64,000 nt of DNA from positions 1,945,501 through 2,009,500 of the forward strand of contig FP929003.1 of the NCBI GenBank assembly GCA_000196815.1, written 5' to 3'. The position numbers and the translations under genes were made by a program. Below, piece by piece: positions 13,609 through 22,777 of this stretch (positions within the stretch are counted from its first letter, which is position 1; the number at the start of each line of letters is the position of its first letter). The notes beneath the pieces are model-generated. The model saw nothing but the letters and a program-made list of their open reading frames with translations, did no database searches and was not told the DNA's origin. The DNA is from Nitrospira defluvii. Its GTDB lineage: Bacteria; Nitrospirota; Nitrospiria; Nitrospirales; Nitrospiraceae.

Positions 13609-15105
13609 ATGAGCAGACAGCAATACTCTCTCACTCTGGATGAGTTTCGGGCCCTTGCGGCGGACGGCAATCTGATTCCGCTGTATCGGGAGATTCTGGC
13701 GGACTACGAGACGCCCGTGTCGGCGTTTGCCAAGATCGACCACGGGCCGACGGCCTATCTGCTGGAGAGCGTGGCCGGCGGTGAAAATTGGGCGCGGTAT
13801 TCCTTCCTGGGAAGCGGTTCCTCGGCGGTGATCCGGGAGGAGAAGGGCGATCTGGTCTTGACGCGGGGGAAGAAGAACCTGCGGATTCAAAGTCGCGGCA
13901 ATCCGCTGGAGCGGCTGCGCGAATTGATGGAAGAGTATCGGCCGGTGACGGTGCCCGGCCTGCCCCGGTTCGTGGGCGGCGCGGTGGGCTACTTCAGTTA
14001 CGATATGGTGCGGACGTTCGAGGAACTGCCGGCGCTGCGCAAAGACAGCCTCGGCCTGCCGGACTTCGCCTTTCTGCTCACCGACACGCTGCTGATTTTC
14101 GACAACGTCTCGCAGAAAATCAAAGTGGTTGCGAACGCCTACCTGGAGTCGACCAAGGAACGGGACATCCGTGATGCCTATCGGCATGCGACCGCGCGGA
14201 TCGAAAAGATGATTGCACGGTTGAAGCGGCCGGTGCGGCAACCGCGGCAGAAACGCCGCCGGAAACCGATCACCTTTACCTCCAACATGAACAAGGCCGA
14301 TTTCGAGAAGATGGTCACGCGGACCAAGGAGTACATCCGTTCGGGCGATATCGTGCAGGCGGTCTTGTCTCAACGATGGGAAACGCAGATCCATACGACG
14401 CCCTTTCAGCTCTATCGCGCACTCCGGGTCATCAATCCCTCGCCGTACATGTATTACCTGCGTGTAGCGGGCGTGGAGCTGGTGGGGTCTTCACCGGAGA
14501 CGCTGGTGCGGTGTGAAGACGGCCAGATCTCCCTGCGCCCCATTGCCGGGACGCGTCGCCGCGGACAGACGCCCGAAGAAGATCAGGACCTGGCGCGACG
14601 GCTGTTGGCGGATGAAAAAGAGCGGGCCGAACATGTGATGCTGGTGGATCTGGGACGCAACGACGTGGGACGGGTGGCTGCCAGAGGTTCGGTGAAGGTG
14701 GAGTCGCTCATGCAGGTCGAGCGGTATTCCCACGTCATGCATATCGTGTCGCAGGTGACGGGACAGTTGGAAAACGGCAAATCCGTGTACGACGTCATGC
14801 GAGCCTGTTTCCCGGCGGGGACCGTGTCCGGGGCGCCGAAGATTCGCGCGATGGAAATCATCGAAGAGCTGGAACCGACGCGCCGCGGCCCCTATGCCGG
14901 CGCAGTGGGGTATTTCGGCTTTTCCGGCAACATGGACATGTGCATCAACATCCGGACCGTCGTGATCAAGGGGCGGCAGGCTTATATTCAAGCGGGAGCC
15001 GGTATCGTCGCCGATTCGAACCCCGAACATGAGTATGAGGAAACCTGCAATAAGGCGCGAGCCATGATGAAGGCCATCGAACTCGCCGAGCAGGGATTGG
15101 AATAA
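13609..15105 (+). CDS. trpE: Anthranilate synthase component I
   Basis: From the ATG at 13609 the 498-residue product aligns with TrpE; the frame is open upstream into the LysM gene but the family begins here. The N-terminal tryptophan-binding domain starts near IPLYREILADYETPVSAF and contains LLES. The chorismate-binding domain carries SPETLVRCEDGQISLRPIAGTRRRG split over two stretches, then DLGRNDVGRV and the PAGTVSGAPKIRAMEIIEEL signature. It converts chorismate plus ammonia from TrpG to anthranilate. The LLES element suggests feedback inhibition by tryptophan. It is the first biosynthetic gene of the trp operon, and no Trp-rich leader peptide precedes it. Confidence 0.97.
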   Translation: MSRQQYSLTLDEFRALAADGNLIPLYREILADYETPVSAFAKIDHGPTAYLLESVAGGENWARYSFLGSGSSAVIREEKGDLVLTRGKKNLRIQSRGNPLERLRELMEEYRPVTVPGLPRFVGGAVGYFSYDMVRTFEELPALRKDSLGLPDFAFLLTDTLLIFDNVSQKIKVVANAYLESTKERDIRDAYRHATARIEKMIARLKRPVRQPRQKRRRKPITFTSNMNKADFEKMVTRTKEYIRSGDIVQAVLSQRWETQIHTTPFQLYRALRVINPSPYMYYLRVAGVELVGSSPETLVRCEDGQISLRPIAGTRRRGQTPEEDQDLARRLLADEKERAEHVMLVDLGRNDVGRVAARGSVKVESLMQVERYSHVMHIVSQVTGQLENGKSVYDVMRACFPAGTVSGAPKIRAMEIIEELEPTRRGPYAGAVGYFGFSGNMDMCINIRTVVIKGRQAYIQAGAGIVADSNPEHEYEETCNKARAMMKAIELAEQGLE

Positions 15106-15154
15106 AAGCGTGAAACGTGAACGGTTAAACGTGCAACGCAGGTACTGCGGCCCT

Positions 15155-15180
15155 ACGAGATACGATTCACGAACGACGAG
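15155..15180. repeat. Short intergenic repeat, copy A
   Basis: ACGAGATACGATTCACGAACG then ACGAG lies between trpE and trpG. The same words recur between prfB and lysS (27571-27630) and upstream of the pgm 3' end (47526-47557). The whole 15106-15190 stretch has a GTGAAACGTGAACG-like composition and holds no gene. Confidence 0.5.
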
Positions 15181-15195
15181 CGACGAGTGGTCCAT

Positions 15196-15759
15196 ATGTT
15201 GTTGATGATCGATAATTACGATTCCTTCACCTACAACCTCGTGCAGTATTTCGGCGAGTTGGGGGAAGATGTGGTCGTCTACAGAAACGACAAGATTTCC
15301 ATCCGGGAGATCGAGGCGTTGAAGCCGCGCCGGCTCGTCATTTCGCCCGGCCCCTGCACGCCGAACGAGGCGGGAATCTCGGTGGAGGCGATTCGGCACT
15401 TCGGCGGCAAACTGCCCTTGCTGGGCGTGTGTCTCGGCCACCAATCGCTGGCGGTTGCGTTCGGCGGTGAAGTGATCCGCGCCGAGCGTCTCATGCACGG
15501 CAAGACGTCCATGGTTCGCCACGACGGTCGCACCATTTTCCGCAATCTGCCGAATCCCTTCGAGGCCACCCGCTATCACTCACTCATCGTGAACCGCAAG
15601 AATCTCCCGGACTGTTTTGAGATCAGCGCCGAAACCGCCGAAGGCGAGATCATGGGGATGCGCCACAAGACGCTGGGCATCGAAGGGGTGCAATTCCATC
15701 CGGAGTCGATTCTCACCACCGCCGGCAAGGAGCTGCTCAGGAATTTCTTGAAACTCTAG
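15196..15759 (+). CDS. trpG: Anthranilate synthase component II (glutamine amidotransferase)
   Basis: The 187-residue product from the ATG at 15196 is a class I glutamine amidotransferase. It shows [15 protein letters not shown] at the N-terminus, the oxyanion [12 protein letters not shown] loop, nucleophile Cys79 in LGVCLGHQS, and His/Glu in [13 protein letters not shown] three codons earlier would also be in frame. It supplies ammonia to TrpE. In many bacteria this subunit also serves PabB, but its place in the trp operon favours anthranilate synthesis. Confidence 0.95.
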   Translation: MLLMIDNYDSFTYNLVQYFGELGEDVVVYRNDKISIREIEALKPRRLVISPGPCTPNEAGISVEAIRHFGGKLPLLGVCLGHQSLAVAFGGEVIRAERLMHGKTSMVRHDGRTIFRNLPNPFEATRYHSLIVNRKNLPDCFEISAETAEGEIMGMRHKTLGIEGVQFHPESILTTAGKELLRNFLKL

Positions 15760-15812
15760 TCCGCGGCTGTCGGCCACCGGCAATCACTGTTCTCTATGAA
15801 GCCTTCCGGCTG

Positions 15813-16862
15813 ATGACCGACCGCGGATCGCTGATCGCGCCCTTCATGATCAAAGACGCAATCAATACATTGGCCGAACGGTCGGACCTCACCGAACAAG
15901 AGGCTGAGACCGTGATGGGCGAGATCATGGACGGCGCGGCGACCTCCGCCCAGATCGCCGGGTATCTCATGGGGCTGCGGATGAAGGGGGAGACCGTGGC
16001 GGAGATCGCCGGCTCCGTACAGGCCATGCGAGCCCGCGCGACCAAAATCCGGGTGCGGGATTCCCAGGTCGTAGATACCTGCGGGACCGGCGGCGATCGG
16101 GCGCATACCTTCAATATTTCGACTACCGCGGCGTTCGTGGCGGCGGGCGCCGGACTGACGGTGGCGAAGCATGGGAACCGGTCGGTCTCGTCCAAGTCAG
16201 GCAGCGCCGATGTGTTGGCCGCGCTGGGTGTGGCGATCGACTTACCGCCTGAGCAGGTCGCCGATTGTGTGAACGAGGTGGGGATCGGGTTTCTCTTCGC
16301 GCCGCTTTATCATAGCGCGATGAAACACTGTGCCCAGCCGAGGCAGGAACTGGGGATTCGGACGCTGCTGAATATTCTTGGCCCGTTGACCAATCCGGCC
16401 GGTGCCCGCATACAGGTCGTCGGGGTATTCGATGCCGGCTTGACGGAGTTGTTGGCCAAGGTGCTGCTCCACCTGGGCGCGCAACATTGTTTTGTCGTGC
16501 ACGGCATGGACGGATTGGATGAGATCACCGTCACGGACCGGACCCGGATTTCAGAGGGCAAAGCCGGCGTGGTGTCGAGTTATACCATCGATCCGACGGA
16601 ATTCGGCCTCACACGCGTCAGGCCGAAAGAACTGCTCGGCGGGAGTGCGGAAGACAATGCCGCCATCACGCGCGACATTTTCCGGGGACGGAAAGGGCCG
16701 AAGCGTGACATCGTCTGTCTGAACGCCGCGCCGGCGCTCGTGGCCGGACGCAAGGCGAAGACGCTGCAGGAAGGGTTTCACCTCGCTCAGCAAACGATCG
16801 ACTCGGGTGCGGCGATGGAGAAACTGGACCAGCTCATCGCATTTACAAAAAAGGCGTCGTGA
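15813..16862 (+). CDS. trpD: Anthranilate phosphoribosyltransferase
   Basis: The 349-residue product shows the TrpD signatures: VDTCGTGGDRAHTFNISTT for phosphoribosyl pyrophosphate binding, KHGNRSVSSKSGSADVLAALG, and LGPLTNPAGA. It transfers phosphoribosyl to anthranilate as the second step of tryptophan synthesis. The start could also be the internal Met at 15846 (MIKDAINTLAERSDL), which is where many family members begin. The trpC frame begins 5 bases after the stop. Confidence 0.95.
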   Translation: MTDRGSLIAPFMIKDAINTLAERSDLTEQEAETVMGEIMDGAATSAQIAGYLMGLRMKGETVAEIAGSVQAMRARATKIRVRDSQVVDTCGTGGDRAHTFNISTTAAFVAAGAGLTVAKHGNRSVSSKSGSADVLAALGVAIDLPPEQVADCVNEVGIGFLFAPLYHSAMKHCAQPRQELGIRTLLNILGPLTNPAGARIQVVGVFDAGLTELLAKVLLHLGAQHCFVVHGMDGLDEITVTDRTRISEGKAGVVSSYTIDPTEFGLTRVRPKELLGGSAEDNAAITRDIFRGRKGPKRDIVCLNAAPALVAGRKAKTLQEGFHLAQQTIDSGAAMEKLDQLIAFTKKAS

Positions 16863-16866
16863 CATC

Positions 16867-17691
16867 GTGATTCTCGATCGGATTCTCGAACATAAAAAAG
16901 CGGAAATTCGCCACAAGAACAGCCGCGGCTATCTCGCGGAGCTGAAAACCAGAATTCGCGATGCCGGTCCGACGCTGGGGTTTGCCGTGAATCTCGACGC
17001 GCGCAGGACTCCAGACAGGCCCGCGCTCATTGCGGAGGTCAAGAAGGCCTCGCCGAGTCTCGGTCTGTTGCGGCCGGAGTTCGAGCAGCGCTTTGAGCCG
17101 GTGGCCATCGCCGAAGCCTATCGCGAGCATGGGGCCGCGGCTGTCTCCGTGTTGACGGACAAGGATTTTTTTCAGGGCAGCCTGGAGTATCTCTCCGATG
17201 TGAAACAGAACGTCGGCCTGCCTGCGCTGAACAAAGAGTTCATGGTGGCGGACATTCAGTTCTATGAAGCCAGGGCCCATGGCGCGGACGCGGTCCTGTT
17301 GATCGTGGCCGGGTTGGAGAAGCGCCAATTGATCGACTTCTCCGCCTTGGCGAAAGAGTTGTCGCTCGATGTGCTGGTCGAGACGCATCATGAGCGTGAA
17401 CTCGATATCGTGTTGGAATGGCTCCCGGATGTGCGGCTGATCGGCATCAACAATCGTGACCTCAACACCTTCTCGACGGATCTGGGTGTGACCCTGCGGT
17501 TGGCCAAGCGTATTCCCGGCGACAAGTTGATCGTGAGTGAAAGCGGGATTCACAAGCGGGAGGATGTCACGCGGTTGGTGGAGGCCGGCGTCCATGCCAT
17601 GCTGATCGGCGAGTCGCTGATCCGGGCGCAGGACATCGGCGTGAAGATTCGTGAACTGCTGGGCGATGAATCCAACAAGGAGAAGCCATGA
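16867..17691 (+). CDS. trpC: Indole-3-glycerol phosphate synthase
   Basis: A GTG at 16867 gives a 274-residue product starting VILDRILEHKKAEI, where TrpC proteins normally begin; the frame extends further upstream into trpD. The TIM-barrel signatures are present: ALIAEVKKASPSLGLL (catalytic Lys), SVLTDKDFFQGSLEYL, NKEFMVADIQFYEARAHGAD, GINNRDLNTFSTDL, and VSESGIHKREDV. It closes the indole ring by decarboxylating CdRP. It overlaps the following lipoprotein gene by ATGA. Confidence 0.96.
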   Translation: MILDRILEHKKAEIRHKNSRGYLAELKTRIRDAGPTLGFAVNLDARRTPDRPALIAEVKKASPSLGLLRPEFEQRFEPVAIAEAYREHGAAAVSVLTDKDFFQGSLEYLSDVKQNVGLPALNKEFMVADIQFYEARAHGADAVLLIVAGLEKRQLIDFSALAKELSLDVLVETHHERELDIVLEWLPDVRLIGINNRDLNTFSTDLGVTLRLAKRIPGDKLIVSESGIHKREDVTRLVEAGVHAMLIGESLIRAQDIGVKIRELLGDESNKEKP

Positions 17692-18002
17692 AGACGCGAC
17701 TCTCTCTCGCTGTGGTGGCGGCGCTACTGACCTTGCCCGGTTGTATGAATCAGGAGATCCATGAATATTCCCCGAAATGGGACTCCTGGATGGGCAGCAG
17801 CAAAGACGATCGCATCAAGGACATGGGCATTCCGACGAAGTGCCATTCCTTCAAGGATGGCGGCGAAGTGTGCGAGTGGTCTGTCCCTCAGCAGGACGGG
17901 AGGCAGGACCTGATCGGCCTGACCTTCAACCCCAAGGGGCAGGTCTGTCAGTGGTCCTATCGCGGATTCTACGGCATGCAGAAGAGCAAGCAGAGTTGCT
18001 GA
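17688..18002 (+). CDS. Small lipoprotein embedded in the trp operon
   Basis: This 104-residue protein starts on the ATGA overlap with trpC and ends 4 bases before trpF, so it is translated as part of the trp operon. The N-terminus is a lipoprotein signal ending in LPGCMNQ. The mature part has about 85 residues with Cys pairs (KCHSF, EVCEWSV, QVCQWSY, SKQSC) and repeated aromatic residues. The CEWS/CQWS pair suggests a small beta-rich fold related to SmpA/OmlA-like lipoproteins (inference). No tryptophan-related role is obvious. Family not recognised. Confidence 0.8.
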   Translation: MKTRLSLAVVAALLTLPGCMNQEIHEYSPKWDSWMGSSKDDRIKDMGIPTKCHSFKDGGEVCEWSVPQQDGRQDLIGLTFNPKGQVCQWSYRGFYGMQKSKQSC

Positions 18003-18006
18003 CGCC

Positions 18007-18639
18007 ATGGCTGTGAAGGTTAAGATTTGCGGTCTGACGAATGCCGAGGATGCGGCGGTGGCGGTGGAGGCCGGTGCGGATGCAGTCGGGTTCGTGTTTC
18101 ATAAGAAGAGCCCTCGTTGCGCAGAGCAGGCAGCGGTCAAGGCCATCGTAAAGGAACTGCCTCCGTTTGTGTTGCCGATCGGCGTGTTCGTGAATGAGGA
18201 TGCCAAGGTGGTGCGGGACGTCATGGACAGTTGCGGTCTTGCCCTTGCGCAACTCCATGGCGATGAGACGGCGGCCTATTGCGAGATGCTGGGGCGGCCG
18301 GTGCTGAAGGCGATTCGTCTTCGGGATCGACGCTCGTTCCTGGCTCTCGCCGAGTTTCAAGGGCGCGCCGGCGTGCGGGGATTTCTGGTGGATGCGTTTT
18401 CGCCCGACGCCTATGGCGGCACGGGACAGGTGGCCGATTGGTCGCTGGCTGCGGAGGCGGCAGCGGTGGCTCGTATTCTCCTGGCGGGAGGACTGACTCC
18501 GGGAAATGTCGCGCAAGCCATCGAGCAGGTGCGGCCCTACGGCGTCGATGTCAGCAGCGGAGTCGAGGCCTCGCCAGGCAGGAAAGACCATGACAAGGTC
18601 CGGGCCTTTGTGCAGACCGTCAGGCTTGTCTCCCGCTAG
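18007..18639 (+). CDS. trpF: Phosphoribosylanthranilate isomerase
   Basis: The 210-residue TIM-barrel product shows the TrpF catalytic Cys in [12 protein letters not shown], the [11 protein letters not shown] segment, QLHGDE, and [10 protein letters not shown] followed by [20 protein letters not shown]. It performs the Amadori rearrangement of phosphoribosylanthranilate to CdRP. TrpF is separate from TrpC here, not fused. Its position after trpC and the small lipoprotein gene fits the pathway order. Confidence 0.96.
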   Translation: MAVKVKICGLTNAEDAAVAVEAGADAVGFVFHKKSPRCAEQAAVKAIVKELPPFVLPIGVFVNEDAKVVRDVMDSCGLALAQLHGDETAAYCEMLGRPVLKAIRLRDRRSFLALAEFQGRAGVRGFLVDAFSPDAYGGTGQVADWSLAAEAAAVARILLAGGLTPGNVAQAIEQVRPYGVDVSSGVEASPGRKDHDKVRAFVQTVRLVSR

Positions 18640-18686
18640 GGCAGCGTCTATACTTTCACTTTTCACGACTAGCTGAAGGAATTCAC

Positions 18687-19877
18687 ATGGCGATACCAGA
18701 TCGACATGGGCGGTTCGGCCCTTATGGCGGACGGTATGTCCCTGAAACTCTCATGCCGGCCTTGCTGGAATTGGAAGAGGTATACGAGCGCACACGCCGG
18801 GATAAGGGGTTTCAAGCCGAGCTGAAGCACTATTTGAAAGAATATGTCGGGCGGCCGACGCCGCTGTATTTCGCCCAGCGTCTGACGAAACGATTGGGTG
18901 GTGCGAAGATTTACCTCAAGCGCGAGGACCTGTGCCATACCGGCGCCCATAAGATCAACAATGCGATCGGGCAGGCGTTGCTCGCCCGGCGCATGAAGAA
19001 ACCGCGCCTCATTGCTGAGACCGGCGCGGGGCAGCACGGAGTGGCGACGGCCACTGTCGCCGCTATGTTCGGCCTGGAATGTGAAATCTACATGGGCACG
19101 GAAGATATGCAGCGACAGGCGCTGAACGTGTTCCGGATGCGGCTCCTGGGTTCGACGGTCACCGGCGTAGATGCCGGCAGCCGGACGTTGAAGGATGCCA
19201 TCAGTGAAGCGATGCGGGATTGGACGACCAATGTGCGGACGACCCACTATGTGCTGGGTTCCGTCCTCGGCGCGCATCCCTATCCGATGATGATCCGGGA
19301 TTTTCAGTCCGTCATCGGCCGTGAAGCCCGCAAACAGATTCTGGCAACCGAAGGGCGTCTGCCCGATTGTCTGATCGCCTGTGTCGGCGGCGGCAGCAAT
19401 GCGATGGGGCTGTTCCATGCCTTCGTTCCGGACAAGAAGGTCAGGATGGTGGGGGTCGAAGCCGGGGGGCTGGGTGTTGAGAGCGGCAAACATGCGGCCC
19501 GGTTTGCGGGCGGTCGTCCCGGCGTATTGCAGGGGACCATGACCTATCTCCTGCAGGACGAGAACGGCCAGGTGAATCTCACGCATTCCGTCTCGGCAGG
19601 CTTGGACTATGCGGCCGTGGGACCGGAGCACAGCTACTACAAGGAAACGAATCGTGCCCAGTATACGTCGGTCACGGACGACGAGGCGTTGGAGGCGTTC
19701 GATCTGCTCGCGCGGGAGGAAGGGATCATGCCCGCGCTGGAAAGCGCCCATGCCATCGCCGAAGTGGTGAAGTGCGCGCCAAAAATGAAGAAGAGCCAGA
19801 TCCTGATCGTGAACCTGTCCGGGCGCGGCGACAAGGATGTGCAGCAGGTGGCCAGAATCAAGGGCGTGACGCTGTAG
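18687..19877 (+). CDS. trpB: Tryptophan synthase beta subunit
   Basis: The 396-residue product is a canonical TrpB1. It begins with [19 protein letters not shown] and has the PLP-binding Lys89 in [32 protein letters not shown], the phosphate-binding [10 protein letters not shown] loop, and [12 protein letters not shown] near the C-terminus. It condenses indole with serine and forms the alpha-2 beta-2 complex with TrpA. The following 125-base repeat element separates it from trpA. Confidence 0.97.
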   Translation: MAIPDRHGRFGPYGGRYVPETLMPALLELEEVYERTRRDKGFQAELKHYLKEYVGRPTPLYFAQRLTKRLGGAKIYLKREDLCHTGAHKINNAIGQALLARRMKKPRLIAETGAGQHGVATATVAAMFGLECEIYMGTEDMQRQALNVFRMRLLGSTVTGVDAGSRTLKDAISEAMRDWTTNVRTTHYVLGSVLGAHPYPMMIRDFQSVIGREARKQILATEGRLPDCLIACVGGGSNAMGLFHAFVPDKKVRMVGVEAGGLGVESGKHAARFAGGRPGVLQGTMTYLLQDENGQVNLTHSVSAGLDYAAVGPEHSYYKETNRAQYTSVTDDEALEAFDLLAREEGIMPALESAHAIAEVVKCAPKMKKSQILIVNLSGRGDKDVQQVARIKGVTL

Positions 19878-20001
19878 CAGGATGTTGACCCGGACCGCCA
19901 GCTGCGTTCTCGCGGCGGTCAGAGGTTGGACGTAGGCACCTGAGTACGCCTCACCTCTTTCCTTGCTGCGCCTTGTTGGACGGCCCGGTTGAACATCCTG
20001 C
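19877..20001. repeat. Copy 2 of a long imperfect palindromic intergenic repeat
   Basis: The element starts GCAGGATGTT immediately at the trpB stop and ends AACATCCTGC, giving 10-bp perfect terminal inverted repeats. Inner arms also pair (AGAGGT with ACCTCT, ACGTA with TACG). Read on the reverse strand it matches the element at 5380-5504 along its length. It sits inside the trp operon between trpB and trpA, so its transcript could fold into a long hairpin and affect trpA expression or mRNA stability (inference). Confidence 0.7.
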
Positions 20002-20046
20002 AGCGGACGATGGGGTTGGATTAGTAAGAGACAGGGGTATATCGAA

Positions 20047-20847
20047 ATGAATCGTTTGGATCAAACATTCGGCCGATTGAACGCACGGGGAGAGAAAGCT
20101 CTGATCACCTACATCATGGCGGGAGACCCGTCGTTGCAGGAGACGGAGCAGCTGGTGCTCGAATTGGAGCGGGCGGGCGCCGACGTCATCGAATTAGGGG
20201 TGCCATTCTCCGATCCCATCGCCGATGGACCGGTGATTCAGAAAGCAGCCGAACGTGGTCTCCAAAGCGGTACATCCCTTCGGAGGATTCTCGAATCGGT
20301 GCGGCATCTTCGGGTCTCGACCCAGATCCCTATCGTCTTGATGGCCTATTACAACAACATTCACGCGTTCGGTGAGGCGGAATTCTGCCGGATCGCTGCG
20401 GATGCGGGTGTGGATGGGTTGATCGTTCCGGATATGCCGCCGGATGAGGCGGGGCCGTTGCGTGGTCCGGCTGGTGAGGCCGGGCTCCATCTGATTTTTC
20501 TGTTGGCTCCGACCAGCACTGCGTCGCGGCGGGCCTATGTGGCGAAGGAGTCCGGCGGATTTGTCTATTATGTTTCCATCACGGGCATTACTGGGGCTAA
20601 ACTACAGGACGTGGCGGGCGTACGCGAGAACGTCGCCAAGATCAGAAAGCACACCAAGACCCCGGTGGCGGTGGGATTCGGCGTGGCGACTCCGGAGGAT
20701 GCCGCGCGGGTGGCGCAGGTCGCCGATGGCGTGATCGTGGGCAGCGCAATTGTGCGTCGTGTTGGAGAGCATGGGCAGGATGGCCGACTCGTTCAGGAAG
20801 TGGGTGCGTTCGTGCGATCCCTCAAGGAGGCGATGCAGCCGGCCTAG
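20047..20847 (+). CDS. trpA: Tryptophan synthase alpha subunit
   Basis: The 266-residue TIM-barrel product has the TrpA signatures LITYIMAGDPS (near the catalytic Glu), VIELGVPFSDPIADGPVIQKA with the catalytic Asp, GLIVPDMPPDEA, and YYVSITGITGAK followed by VGFGVATPEDA. It cleaves indole-3-glycerol phosphate and channels indole to TrpB. A separate promoter is not evident, so it probably depends on read-through across the repeat element that precedes it. Confidence 0.97.
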   Translation: MNRLDQTFGRLNARGEKALITYIMAGDPSLQETEQLVLELERAGADVIELGVPFSDPIADGPVIQKAAERGLQSGTSLRRILESVRHLRVSTQIPIVLMAYYNNIHAFGEAEFCRIAADAGVDGLIVPDMPPDEAGPLRGPAGEAGLHLIFLLAPTSTASRRAYVAKESGGFVYYVSITGITGAKLQDVAGVRENVAKIRKHTKTPVAVGFGVATPEDAARVAQVADGVIVGSAIVRRVGEHGQDGRLVQEVGAFVRSLKEAMQPA

Positions 20848-21049
20848 CCGGCAGGTCTTCTCACCCCTCAGTATTCTGTTCAACTTTTCACCCGACATCG
20901 TCGTGCATTATTTCTATGGAGCCCTGTCTGTCCGGTCAGTCAGACCAGGACGGCGGCTCCTGGCTGCGTATTGTCCCGATCCAAGGAATTCGTGGCAACG
21001 GAGACATTCCCTGCTGTGCAACGTTTGACGCTTCATATGAGGAGACGCC

Positions 21050-22123
21050 ATGGCCGTAGCTCGTCGTAAGGTCAACCGAACCAACCGTAAGACGACCTCG
21101 AAAACCGCATCGGTCGCTCCACGCCGCAAAGCTACGGCTCGCGTGCCTGCGGCAATGGGTGAAGATCGTATCATCCGCACTCTGCAAAAAGGATTGTTCG
21201 ATACCCTGTCCGGTTCCGAAGGGGAGGGCCGGTCACCCATCAGCGTCTCGGCGGTGTTTGTCCAATCGTTTCTGCAACTGACCAAGGTTCAGGCGATCGC
21301 CGTGTACATTCGCGATGAGCAGACCCGCGAGATGACCTGTCTGGCTGAGGCCGGGAGCAGCGATGCATCCGTGGCCGAGAAATGGCGGGAGAGCCTGGCC
21401 AGGGCGGAGCAGAATTCGCAGGTGAGTAGTGGCGACTTATATGGCGTACGATTGCACCGGATCGGCCGGATGGACGGCGTCGTCATGTTCCAGACCGGGA
21501 AGTCCCAGCGGTTGCCCTCGCGGAAGCTGCTGGCGGTGCTGGCGGCGGTCGAACCCTGGTTGGCGGTCCTGCTGGACCATGCGCGACTGACCGTCAAGTA
21601 CGCGGCGAAGATTCTTCGGATTCAGCATATGGAGCAGGTGAGCGATCTCTTGAATTCGTCGCTGGCCGAAGAGGAGAAGTTACGCCGGGCGCTGGATGCC
21701 GCGGTTCGCCTGGTGGAAGCGGAGGCCGGGGCGTTGTTCCTCAGTGCCGGTGATGGAGCATTGACACTCTGCACGGTCGCCGGCGAGCGCGCAACGGGTC
21801 TCTCGGCCCTTCACTCGCCCGTCGCGGCCGGTGTGCATCGCACGGGTCAGGCGGTCTTGATCACGCGAGGAGAGCAGGATGCCCGATTGGTTGCCGGTCA
21901 GGGATGGCAAGCCGCCTTGCCGGTGGCGTCCCTCGTCTCTGTGCCTGTCCGTATGGGAACGCAGGCCGTGGGTGTCTTGGAGGTGGTGAATCGGCGAAGC
22001 GGCAAGCCGTTCAGCAACTGGGATGTGCTGGAACTGGCGAGTCTCTCGAATCAGTTCGGGTTGGCGATCGACAATCTGCGTAGAGGAACCGTCGGGGAGG
22101 GCAGTCTGAAACGGGCCGGCTAA
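21050..22123 (+). CDS. GAF-domain signalling protein
   Basis: The 357-residue soluble product begins with a Lys/Arg/Thr-rich tail (residues 1-45). Two GAF-like modules follow: a weaker one at about 60-185, and a clear one at about 195-345 that includes SLAEEEKLRRALDAAVRLVEAEAG (read in two parts) and SVPVRMGTQAVGVLEVVNR. No kinase, cyclase or DNA-binding domain is attached, so it may act through a partner. The start ATG is preceded by GAGGAG. It ends 2 bases before the convergent lipoprotein gene. Confidence 0.8.
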   Translation: MAVARRKVNRTNRKTTSKTASVAPRRKATARVPAAMGEDRIIRTLQKGLFDTLSGSEGEGRSPISVSAVFVQSFLQLTKVQAIAVYIRDEQTREMTCLAEAGSSDASVAEKWRESLARAEQNSQVSSGDLYGVRLHRIGRMDGVVMFQTGKSQRLPSRKLLAVLAAVEPWLAVLLDHARLTVKYAAKILRIQHMEQVSDLLNSSLAEEEKLRRALDAAVRLVEAEAGALFLSAGDGALTLCTVAGERATGLSALHSPVAAGVHRTGQAVLITRGEQDARLVAGQGWQAALPVASLVSVPVRMGTQAVGVLEVVNRRSGKPFSNWDVLELASLSNQFGLAIDNLRRGTVGEGSLKRAG

Positions 22124-22125
22124 GG

Positions 22126-22731
22126 CTACCGTTTTTCCGGCGGCATGTACTTGATCATGTCCGTCGCCAGCTTCGTGGCAAGATCCCGCATGTCCGGACG
22201 GATGAAGAGGTAACTTTCCTGCACCTGGTGACGCGCCTTCCAGACAATGGCGCCGTTCACGGCATCGACCAGCCGCATGCTCAGGCCCACGCGGGCGATG
22301 TTATCGCCTTCTTCTCTCGTATACTCCCAGGCATTCACCTTGACCACCAGCAGAGAGTCGGCGCCTAATGCGTGCCCGATCTTAATCGCGGAATTCTTAT
22401 CGGATTGGCCTGTCGTCTCCATGCGTGAGAAGTAGGTCACGAGGGCATCGAACGCATCTTTCGTGGTCTGGAAGGTATCGGTGACCTGGTCGGGGGGGAC
22501 AACCTTCTCGACGCGACGGCTCTTGATCAGCACTTTCGCCACCACTTCTTCGACGTCTTCCCGGGCGCTATCGTAGGTGCCGGAAATCGGGAGAATGGCC
22601 ATGGTCTTGGGGTAGAACCCGCGCGCGGCCGGCCCTTCCCACATTTCTTGCAAGCCTCCGCAGGCGGTCAGGAGCCCGGTCATCACTAGGCAGAAAACAA
22701 CACTGATGGTGCGTACGGTGTGTCGTGTCAT
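22126..22731 (-). CDS. CsgG/LpoB-like lipoprotein of unknown role
   Basis: The 201-residue product has a lipoprotein signal ending LLTACGG. The mature domain starts KTMAILPISGTYDSA, continues with VAKVLIKSRRVEKVVP, and later shows ALGADSLLVVKVNAWEY and ARVGLSMRLVDAVNGAIVWKA. That is the strand-helix layout of the CsgG / GNA1162 / LpoB type of envelope lipoprotein (inferred from pattern). Such proteins bind or regulate outer-membrane or cell-wall machinery. It lies at the distal end of the lnt-prfB-lysS-lolCD direction, 46 bases after the TraF-like gene. Confidence 0.72.
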   Translation of the reverse strand: MTRHTVRTISVVFCLVMTGLLTACGGLQEMWEGPAARGFYPKTMAILPISGTYDSAREDVEEVVAKVLIKSRRVEKVVPPDQVTDTFQTTKDAFDALVTYFSRMETTGQSDKNSAIKIGHALGADSLLVVKVNAWEYTREEGDNIARVGLSMRLVDAVNGAIVWKARHQVQESYLFIRPDMRDLATKLATDMIKYMPPEKR

Positions 22732-22777
22732 GGTTGATATAGCAAGTGTAGCAGATTGATTCAGTGCGAACGTAGCC

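Noticed and set aside
14491-15579. Minus-strand frame of 362 codons over trpE/trpG
   Set aside because: It is antisense to intact trp genes and spans their junction without a start signal.
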